NCBI GenBank assembly: GCA_024234635.1
Contig: JACKNX010000023.1
Coordinates: forward strand, 1 to 50,387
DNA from: Pseudomonadales bacterium
GTDB taxonomy: Bacteria; Pseudomonadota; Gammaproteobacteria; Pseudomonadales; Azotimanducaceae
Length of the DNA stretch: 50,387 nucleotides
Direction of reading: 5' to 3'
Shown: piece after piece, positions 44,030 to 50,387 of the stretch
Layout: every line of letters starts with the position of its first letter
How positions within the stretch are numbered: the stretch's first letter is position 1
Program-made: the position numbers and the translations under genes
Notes under the pieces: generated by a model
Seen by the model: the letters and a program-made list of their open reading frames with translations, nothing else
Database searches by the model: none
What the model was told of the DNA's origin: nothing

Positions 44030-46473
44030 TGCAGTGTCGCCCGGGCGTGGTCCGTCGATACGGCCTCCTGCTGCTGGTCATGCTGATTCCAGCCATGCCG
44101 GCGTGGTCAGCGATCCGGGAAGTGCAGGTGCAGCCTGCGACGGGGGATACCTGGACGGTGGCGCTCGGCTTCGATGGGCCGGTGCAACTGGTGCCACAAC
44201 CCGCGTGGCTGGAAGGCGCCTCGGTGGCCATCCGTCTCCGGGGGATTGCCCGTGCCGGCGGCAATGCTGCGGCAGAAAGCCTGGATATGCGGGCAACCGG
44301 GACGCCGCTCCGGGAGCTGCAGATCGTGAGCACCACCGGTGAGCAGTTCTCCGCGGTGCTGAATTTCACCGAAGCCATGCGTGTCCAACTGCTGCCTCAA
44401 CTGGACCCGACCCAGCTCATGGTCCAGGTGGCTCCCCTCGCGGGGTTGGCCACGCCGACCGGCGATGCGCCGGGTTCGGGCTGGTTTGCGCTGGAACTGA
44501 TGCTGCGCGATCCAGGCCTGCCTGCTGCCGCGGATGTACCCGCGGGCTTGCCGGCCGGCCAGGTGCTCTATGTGCTTCCGGACGCTGGCCGCTACAGCGA
44601 ACGCCTGCGCACAGGATTCTTTGCATCCAGGCGGGCGGCGCTGGTGCAGCTCGCGTTGCTGAGAGCGCAGTTTCCGGATGCGCGCCTCCTTGAGGTTTCC
44701 GCGGCGGAGACGCACTTCGCGCAGGCGTCGAGAATCAATCCGCCGCTGTGGCTTGCGCGCGCCGGACGCCTGAGCCCGCAGACGGTCGCCCTCGGGGAAA
44801 CGGCGACCGTGCTGCCGCGTGTTGCGCCTGCGGAGCCGGCGCAATCGACCCCTGAGCTGGCCTCCCCGGGTGAGCCTGGTGCTCAGGCCGGCCGGCTTGC
44901 CGAGGCGGACGCGGCGTACCAGGCGGGTGACTACGAACGAGCGGTACGACTATTCGAGGCGCTGCGGCGGGACGCGGATTCCTCGACGCTCCCGCACGTG
45001 CTGGAGTTCCTGGGGATGGCGCGCGAAGCCAGGAAACAGTACGCACATGCCACTGAAGCCTGGCGGGACTTTCTCTATCGGTTTGCAGGTGATGTCAACG
45101 CGGCGCGGGTGCGTCAGCGGCTGGATACACTCATCGCCCTGACGTCCCCGCGGCATCGGCAGGGCAGGGCGCCCCTGAGGCGTCCGGATGCCTGGCGTCA
45201 TTCGCTGGCCTTCTCGCAGTTCTACCGACGGCATTCGCTGGATATCAACGGCGACACCAGCGTGCCCATCAGCGGACTGATCTCGGATGTCGACCTCAGC
45301 GTCAGCCAGCGCAGCGCCGGTTTCAGCCACGAAGGGCGGCTGTCCATCTCGCATCTGGCGGACTTCTCCGGGCAGGACAGCGGACGCGATCTGAGGGTGT
45401 CCAATGCCTGGTGGGAGACGTGGCTGGACAGCATCGACACCGGAGTGCGCGTTGGCCGCCAGTCGAACTACGAGGCAGGCGTCATTGGCCGCTTCGATGG
45501 CCTGGGCCTTCAGCACCGGTTCACCGACGAGTGGCAGGCGGGGCTGCTGGGTGGCTGGCTGATCGATTCCAGCTTCGAGGCCCCGGATCCCAGACGTCCC
45601 TTTGTCGGTTTGTCGGGGCGCTATTCGGCGCCTTCCGGGCGCTGGTCGCTCAGCCCCTTCTATATCCGCCAGGAGTACGACGGCTATCTGGATCGCGAAG
45701 CGGTTGGTGCCCAGGCGCAGTGGCAATCGCCTGATCTTATGGCGTTTGCGCGCGTGGACTACGACCTGCACCAGCAGGCGCTCAACAACATCATGTTCAT
45801 GGCCAACACGGGCATGGGCAGGGAGTCGAGCTGGACGTTTACCTACGATTACCGGCGCAGTCCCTACCTCTCCACACGCAACGCATTGATCGGGCAACCG
45901 TTCGCGGACCTCTCGGACCTGGAACTCGAACTGGTGGCGTTGAAACTGGAGGACCTGGCAAAGGACCGTACGCTCACCACCCAATCGCTGCGCCTCGGCT
46001 GGAACGGCCGATTCTCGAAATTCTGGGAGATGAGCATCGATGCTTCCGCCAGCAGCACCGATGGCACGGCGGCATCGATGGATGTGCCGGCCTACGATGG
46101 CTATTCGGAAGTGTATCTTTCGACCCAGATTCGCCTGCTGGAGCCCTACGGACCGGCAACCTATACGGGGTTTACGGTGCGCTTTGCCGGCTCCGATACA
46201 TCCACAACCACCAGCGTGTACTGGGACAATCGCCTGCGCGTCGGCGAAAGACTGTGGCTCTATCCGCGCATACGGGTGGATCGTCGCATCTTCGGCAACG
46301 ACAATCTGAACCAGAACACGATCCGCCCCTCGTTGCGCCTGGACTGGCGACGTTCCAACGCCTTCTGGCTGGAACTGGAGGCGGGCTACGACTACACGGC
46401 GCGGGAGACCAATCGCGATGACATCACGGTCAAGGGTTATTTCATCAATATCGGCTATCGCGCTGTTTTCTAG
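44029..46473 (+). CDS. Outer-membrane beta-barrel with SPOR-like and TPR-like periplasmic regions
   Basis: The 814-residue protein has a signal peptide (LLLVMLIPAMPAWSA). A beta-rich N-terminal domain (about 28-145) precedes a SPOR-like segment (GQVLYVLPDAGRYSERLRTGFFASRRAALVQLALLRAQFPDARLL, about 180-225) and TPR-like helices (about 288-370). From about 385 to the end, alternating strands with many Trp and Tyr and a C-terminal phenylalanine (YRAVF) mark an outer-membrane barrel of about 430 residues. TGATG couples it to the 30-heme gene. As part of the operon it may be the pore through which heme chains cross the outer membrane; peptidoglycan contact through the SPOR-like part is an inference. 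Confidence 0.85.
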   Translation: MQCRPGVVRRYGLLLLVMLIPAMPAWSAIREVQVQPATGDTWTVALGFDGPVQLVPQPAWLEGASVAIRLRGIARAGGNAAAESLDMRATGTPLRELQIVSTTGEQFSAVLNFTEAMRVQLLPQLDPTQLMVQVAPLAGLATPTGDAPGSGWFALELMLRDPGLPAAADVPAGLPAGQVLYVLPDAGRYSERLRTGFFASRRAALVQLALLRAQFPDARLLEVSAAETHFAQASRINPPLWLARAGRLSPQTVALGETATVLPRVAPAEPAQSTPELASPGEPGAQAGRLAEADAAYQAGDYERAVRLFEALRRDADSSTLPHVLEFLGMAREARKQYAHATEAWRDFLYRFAGDVNAARVRQRLDTLIALTSPRHRQGRAPLRRPDAWRHSLAFSQFYRRHSLDINGDTSVPISGLISDVDLSVSQRSAGFSHEGRLSISHLADFSGQDSGRDLRVSNAWWETWLDSIDTGVRVGRQSNYEAGVIGRFDGLGLQHRFTDEWQAGLLGGWLIDSSFEAPDPRRPFVGLSGRYSAPSGRWSLSPFYIRQEYDGYLDREAVGAQAQWQSPDLMAFARVDYDLHQQALNNIMFMANTGMGRESSWTFTYDYRRSPYLSTRNALIGQPFADLSDLELELVALKLEDLAKDRTLTTQSLRLGWNGRFSKFWEMSIDASASSTDGTAASMDVPAYDGYSEVYLSTQIRLLEPYGPATYTGFTVRFAGSDTSTTTSVYWDNRLRVGERLWLYPRIRVDRRIFGNDNLNQNTIRPSLRLDWRRSNAFWLELEAGYDYTARETNRDDITVKGYFINIGYRAVF

Positions 46474-47257
46474 CCTGTTGCTTGGTGGCTGCGAGCAGCC
46501 GACCACCACCATCATCGAACCATCGACGGACACGGCAGTTGCCGCAACGCCGGCAGGCGTGCCGCCGGCGGGGATCGAAGTGCGCGTGCAGCTGGATGCG
46601 CTTCCCGCTGATCTGCCGGACACGGCACGGCTGTTCGTTTTTACCCGCAAACCCGGCACGCGCATGCCCCTCGGTGTTGAGCAGTACGCGGTCTATGGCG
46701 TACCGGGCACCGTGACGTTTCCGGCGCCGGCCGACACTCCGGTGGAAGTGGTGGCGCGTCTGTCACCCACCGGCGCCGTGGAAAAGCAGCCCGGCGATTA
46801 TGAAGCGGTAGCTACCGCCGTGGCGGCGCACCCGCCCGTTGCCGTTTTGCTGCGTCCGGTGCGCGATGACGCAACGCATGCGTCGTCAGGTGATCACGGG
46901 TCCATGACGGCGCAGGCCGGGCTGCCATCGGCAGGTGTCAGGGTGGTTGTCGACTATGCGGGCACCACTGCCTTCGCCCCGGACACCACGGTTTTCGTGG
47001 CGGCAAAGCGGCGGGGTGAGGCGATGCCGCTGGTGGCGCGCAAACTGCGTTTTGCCGATCTGCCTGCAAACCTTGCGCTCACTGACGCGGATGCCTTGCT
47101 GCCGGGACGGTCACTGGCGGGCGTTGCGGCGCTCGACATCACCGGTCTGGTCAGCACGTCGGGTTCTGTGTCGCGGCAGTCCGGCGACTGGACCGGCATC
47201 GTATCCACGGCTAGCGACGGGGTGTACGTGCTCCACATCGATCGGCAAGTGCCCTGA
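46418..47257 (+). CDS. Lipoprotein with two CcmI/CycH C-terminal-like domains
   Basis: The 279-residue protein has a lipoprotein signal with LLLGGC (Cys25). Two similar domains follow, about 52-132 and 172-275. The second matches the periplasmic C-terminal domain of CcmI/CycH: VRVVVDYAG, DTTVFVAAKRRGEAMPLVARKL, FADLPANLALTDADALLPGRSL and VSRQSGDWTG. In cytochrome c maturation CcmI binds apocytochrome; the TPR part of CcmI is absent here. I infer a dedicated chaperone or assembly factor for the roughly 51 hemes encoded upstream. The start lies 56 bases inside the barrel gene, with GGGAGA about eight bases before the ATG. Confidence 0.8.
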   Translation: MTSRSRVISSISAIALFSSLLLGGCEQPTTTIIEPSTDTAVAATPAGVPPAGIEVRVQLDALPADLPDTARLFVFTRKPGTRMPLGVEQYAVYGVPGTVTFPAPADTPVEVVARLSPTGAVEKQPGDYEAVATAVAAHPPVAVLLRPVRDDATHASSGDHGSMTAQAGLPSAGVRVVVDYAGTTAFAPDTTVFVAAKRRGEAMPLVARKLRFADLPANLALTDADALLPGRSLAGVAALDITGLVSTSGSVSRQSGDWTGIVSTASDGVYVLHIDRQVP

Positions 47258-47258
47258 A

Positions 47259-48524
47259 TCAGGCGTCATCACCAATGGGGGCCACCAGCATGCCGCTGAC
47301 GGCCTGCGGCAACTGGGTGGCGAGGATGGTGTTACCGGAGGTGAGCGCGGGGGAGCGCACCAGGATGCGGTAGTCGCCGTTCTCCGAGGTTTCGCCGATG
47401 CGCTCCACCGGGGTGGCGTTCAGGCGATTGTCGATGATGCGGTACACGCGGTCGTTTTCGTACAGCGCCTGCACGGGTACGGCCACCAGGTCGGTTTCAG
47501 CGGGCAAGGTGATCCATGCCTGCGCCACGCGGCCGATGATGCCCGCATCCGCTGCGCCAGGTGCTGGTGCAAAAAAGGCATCCACGCCGCTGCGGCCCTC
47601 ACGCACCTGGCGTCCGAGGCGGGCGAGCGTGAACTGCAGGCCGTCGTCCGTGAGTGCCTGTACTTCAATGCCGGCCGCCAGGTATTTCTGCAGTCGTCCG
47701 GAATAGCGATCGGGCACTTCCAGCCGCAGTTCGAAGCCCCCCCGCGCTGACATGCGTACCAACGTGCGGCCGGGAATGTTCATTTCCCCGCCCGCCGTCT
47801 CCACTGCCAGTACGGGGCCGTCGAACGGTGCTCGCACGAGGGTCTCCTCCAGGTCCTGTTGCGCCTGTTCCAGCGCGGCCTCAGCCCGTGTGAGGTCCGC
47901 CTGTGCCTGCGTGATGCGATTGGGCAGGTCCTCCACCAGGCGCTCCTGGGTCTGGTAGCGGATGCTGACTTCCGCGGCCTGATTGGCCACATCGTCAAAC
48001 AGCGTCTGCGCGATCAGCCGTTTTTCCAGCAGTTCACGATGGCGCGCCAGTTTCGACTGCGCCGCTTCATGCAGCAGACGGAAATCGCCACGCGTGCGCT
48101 GGGCCAGGCGCAATTCGCTGCGGGCGGAGGCAAGGGCCGCGCGTGCGCTCGACCGCGCCGCGTCCAGTTCGCGTACGCGGCGGCTGAGATCGCCGTCGTC
48201 GAGACGCACCACCACCTCACCCGCCTTGACCTCCTGACCTTCCTGCACGGGAACTTCCGCGACGCGCACCGGGAGGTCGCTCGACAGTTCGGCCGTGCGG
48301 TTGGTTTCGTAGCGGCCGAAACTGGTGAAGCTGGGCCGCATGGCGGCGGGGGAGACAGTCATGACCGTCACCGGCCAGGCTTTCTCCACAGGCTGTTCGG
48401 GTGCCGCATGCGGCGCGGTGGCCACCAGCAGCGCGCTCATGACGACGGTGGCGCCAAGCGTGATGAGCACGACACGTTTGTTGCGCAGTTTGCCGATGAA
48501 CGGCTCGGACAGGTGAAGTCGCAT
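47259..48524 (-). CDS. RND efflux periplasmic adaptor (HlyD/AcrA family)
   Basis: The 421-residue protein has an N-terminal membrane anchor (19-40), then the lipoyl-like, alpha-hairpin and beta-barrel parts of membrane fusion proteins: VRVAEVPVQEGQEVKAGEVVVRLDDGD, a long heptad-rich hairpin (about 110-220) and VRAPFDGPVLAVETAGGEMNIPGRTLVRMS. It links the RND permease encoded upstream to an outer-membrane channel. TGATG coupling to the permease shows they are one operon. Its stop is one base beyond the end of the convergent CcmI-like lipoprotein gene. The pumped substrate is unknown. Confidence 0.93.
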   Translation of the reverse strand: MRLHLSEPFIGKLRNKRVVLITLGATVVMSALLVATAPHAAPEQPVEKAWPVTVMTVSPAAMRPSFTSFGRYETNRTAELSSDLPVRVAEVPVQEGQEVKAGEVVVRLDDGDLSRRVRELDAARSSARAALASARSELRLAQRTRGDFRLLHEAAQSKLARHRELLEKRLIAQTLFDDVANQAAEVSIRYQTQERLVEDLPNRITQAQADLTRAEAALEQAQQDLEETLVRAPFDGPVLAVETAGGEMNIPGRTLVRMSARGGFELRLEVPDRYSGRLQKYLAAGIEVQALTDDGLQFTLARLGRQVREGRSGVDAFFAPAPGAADAGIIGRVAQAWITLPAETDLVAVPVQALYENDRVYRIIDNRLNATPVERIGETSENGDYRILVRSPALTSGNTILATQLPQAVSGMLVAPIGDDA

Positions 48525-50387
48525 CAGGCTTCTCCGATGGGTCGTGGGTTCGGCAGTCGGGCGATCAGCAGTGCGCGTCCGCGTTCGAAGGCGTGTTCCA
48601 GCAACAGGATGAGCGCGGGAATGACAAAGAGTACCAGGCTGGTCGCATAAGCCAGCCCGAACACCAGCGTCACCGCAATGGGCGCCAGCATGAATGCCAG
48701 CGAGGAGGTGGCGAACATGAGCGAGGCCAGGCCAGCGACGGTGGTCAGCGATGTCAGGATCACGGCGCGAAAGCGCGCATGCACCGCGCTTTCCAGCGCT
48801 TCGCGCAGGGGTAGTCCTTCCGCCAGTTTGCCGCGGAAGAAACTGACGAGCACGATGGAGTCATTCACGACGATGCCGGTGAGCGCGAAAAAGGCCAGCA
48901 GACTCATGGCGCCGACATCCCAGCCGGTCACCCAGTGGCCGAACACCGCGCCGGTGAACCCGAACGGTATTGCCATCATGATGGCAAGCGGCCACAACCA
49001 GGAGGCGAAGGTCCAGGCGAGTATCAGATAGATGAGCAGCAGGGTGAGCATGCCACCCAGCGCCATGGTGCTGAGGATCACCTGATCCTGTTCGGACTTG
49101 CCGCCCAGACCAAACGTGAGGTGGTTTGCTTCCAGGATGGCAGGCAGCTGTGTTTCCCGGATACTGTCCGTGATGCTCATGGCATTGGCGACGTTGCTGT
49201 CCACGTCCGCGCTCACGCGGACTGCCATCTGCGCATCGGTGTGGCGGATGATGTCGATACCCCGCCGGGTGGTGAGCACGGCCACGTTGCCGAGCGGTAC
49301 AAGTGAGCCGCTTGCGGTCTTGATGGGGAACTGCTGCAGCTGGCCCAGATCCTCCTGTTCGGCTTCGGGCAGCACCACGCGCACCTCCACCTCACTTTCG
49401 TTTTCGTTGAAGATCTGCACCAGCGCGCCGTCGTAGGCGGCGCGCAGTTGCCGGCCTACTTCGCTGGTGGTCAGGCCAAGCGCACGCCCGCGAGGTGAAA
49501 GCGCAAAGACGATCTGTTCCTTGCCGAAGGGGAGGTCGTCGATCACATTACTGACGCCGGGGTAGGCGGTGAGTACCGCCTTGAGGGACTGTGCGCCAGC
49601 CTTCACGTCCTCGAGCGTGCGCCCGCGCAGCACCATCGTCAGGTCCGGCTGGCCGTTGTTCTGACCGCCGCCCACCTTCACGGTGAGCTGTTCGACATAC
49701 GCCGGCTGCACGATACGGTCGCGCCACAGGCCGACGAACACGTCCGGATCCGTGCCTCGCGTTTCCTCGAAAGCGTACCGCCCTTCGAGCGATGCGTATT
49801 GTTCGCCGACCAGATCGTCGCTGCCGAGGGCCGCCATGTTGTGGCGGGTGGTGTAGCCCTCCACGTTGATTCCGCCGGTTTCGCGGTTGACGTCCTCGAG
49901 CGTGGTTTCCAGATGACGGATGAAACGGGCCTTGTCCGCGTCGGTAGCGGTGGAGGCAAATTGCACATCCGCTTTCACGGATTCGAAGTCGAACCCCATC
50001 ACCATGTTGAACGGGACGTGCTGGGTGGCGATGAGCACTACGGCAAGCAGCAGTCCACACAGTGCGGCGAAGACGGTGGTGCCTGGATGCTTCAGGCTCC
50101 AGCGCGACCAGGCCATTGCCCGCTCGTCACGGAATCGGGTGAACGCCCGGTTGAATCTGACACGCCAGCGCACGGTGTCCAGCCAGCTGGGTTTGCCGAG
50201 ACTGCCGCGCAAATGGCCCGGCAGCACCAGGAAACACTCCACGAGCGATGCAACGATGACGCACAGCAGTACGGTGGGCAGCGCCAGCACCATGGCACCC
50301 ATGATGCCGCCAATGATGAGCAGCGGCAGGAACGCCGCCAGGGTGGTGAGGGAAGAGGTGACGACGGGCACCCACATGCGCTGCGCC
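48524..50387 (-). CDS. RND-family efflux permease, N-terminal part outside window
   Basis: The open frame runs to the window edge, so only the C-terminal 620 or so residues of an expected 1,000-1,050 are seen. Visible parts are membrane helices four to six, the large periplasmic domain, and the last helix bundle (GIVVNDSIVLVSFFRGKLAEGLPLREALESAVHARFRAVILTSLTTVAG). The family is HAE1/AcrB-like, which exports drugs, dyes or lipophilic compounds by proton antiport. The gene is upstream of, and overlaps, the adaptor gene. Start, promoter and any regulator lie beyond 50387. Confidence 0.93.
   Translation of the reverse strand, partial: AQRMWVPVVTSSLTTLAAFLPLLIIGGIMGAMVLALPTVLLCVIVASLVECFLVLPGHLRGSLGKPSWLDTVRWRVRFNRAFTRFRDERAMAWSRWSLKHPGTTVFAALCGLLLAVVLIATQHVPFNMVMGFDFESVKADVQFASTATDADKARFIRHLETTLEDVNRETGGINVEGYTTRHNMAALGSDDLVGEQYASLEGRYAFEETRGTDPDVFVGLWRDRIVQPAYVEQLTVKVGGGQNNGQPDLTMVLRGRTLEDVKAGAQSLKAVLTAYPGVSNVIDDLPFGKEQIVFALSPRGRALGLTTSEVGRQLRAAYDGALVQIFNENESEVEVRVVLPEAEQEDLGQLQQFPIKTASGSLVPLGNVAVLTTRRGIDIIRHTDAQMAVRVSADVDSNVANAMSITDSIRETQLPAILEANHLTFGLGGKSEQDQVILSTMALGGMLTLLLIYLILAWTFASWLWPLAIMMAIPFGFTGAVFGHWVTGWDVGAMSLLAFFALTGIVVNDSIVLVSFFRGKLAEGLPLREALESAVHARFRAVILTSLTTVAGLASLMFATSSLAFMLAPIAVTLVFGLAYATSLVLFVIPALILLLEHAFERGRALLIARLPNPRPIGEA

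Noticed and set aside
44950..46665. 571-codon frame opposite the outer-membrane barrel
   Set aside because: The sense strand shows a signal peptide, barrel strands and overlap coupling; the antisense frame shows none.

Overview
The window is about 50.4 kb of GC-rich bacterial DNA with short intergenic gaps, many ATGA/TGATG gene overlaps and Shine-Dalgarno-type starts. Gene content points to a Gram-negative proteobacterium, most likely a high-GC gammaproteobacterium: RND efflux, a C-terminal-Phe outer-membrane barrel, lipoproteins, and large sets of acyl-CoA, P450 and Baeyer-Villiger genes. I cannot name the genus from sequence alone. No rRNA, tRNA, CRISPR array, transposase or phage gene was seen.

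Positions 1-33000 are mostly a catabolic or detoxification region for hydrophobic or ring compounds. It holds a truncated YkvI-type membrane protein, a CocE/NonD-type esterase, a GTG-started glycosyltransferase, a cytochrome P450, an alpha/beta hydrolase, a reductase/HxlR regulator pair, a flavin-dependent oxidoreductase, a Baeyer-Villiger-type monooxygenase divergent from a phosphotriesterase-like lactonase, a fused double CaiB/BaiF CoA-transferase, a GST, a MAPEG protein, a thiolase-like/DUF35 pair, an acyl-CoA dehydrogenase, a KefB-type antiporter, an adrenodoxin-type ferredoxin, an LtaS-type sulfatase-fold enzyme, a second phosphotriesterase-like enzyme, an MFS transporter, an acyl-CoA synthetase, a sulfotransferase and an SDR. 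Oxygenation, ring opening, CoA activation and beta-oxidation-like shortening are all represented. The genes sit in many short transcription units rather than one operon.

Positions 33000-47260 are an electron-transfer region. A membrane-anchored LuxR-type regulator faces a b-type cytochrome. A DUF5666 lipoprotein and a DUF6502 HTH-like protein follow. An ankyrin protein overlaps a membrane-anchored ferredoxin/flavin oxidoreductase. Divergent from these is a tightly overlapping five-gene operon: a di-heme b-type membrane cytochrome, a 21-heme c-type cytochrome, a 30-heme c-type cytochrome built from a 93-residue four-heme repeat, an outer-membrane beta-barrel with SPOR-like and TPR-like regions, and a lipoprotein carrying two domains like the C-terminal part of the cytochrome c maturation factor CcmI/CycH. 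The order inner-membrane quinol oxidase or reductase, periplasmic wire, outer-membrane barrel, heme-assembly helper reads as a candidate trans-envelope electron conduit, with about 51 c-type hemes encoded. This is the most likely new system in the window.

Positions 47259-50387 hold an RND efflux adaptor and the C-terminal part of its permease, cut by the window end.

Several repeats are not explained by genes: a 58-bp hairpin-ended element in two inverted copies 27.6 kb apart (4795-4852 and 32403-32461), and three small arrays sharing the core CTGTCCA (7262-7320, 8890-8925, 27338-27460). The first two arrays lie in opposite orientation on either side of the lower-GC reductase/HxlR pair.
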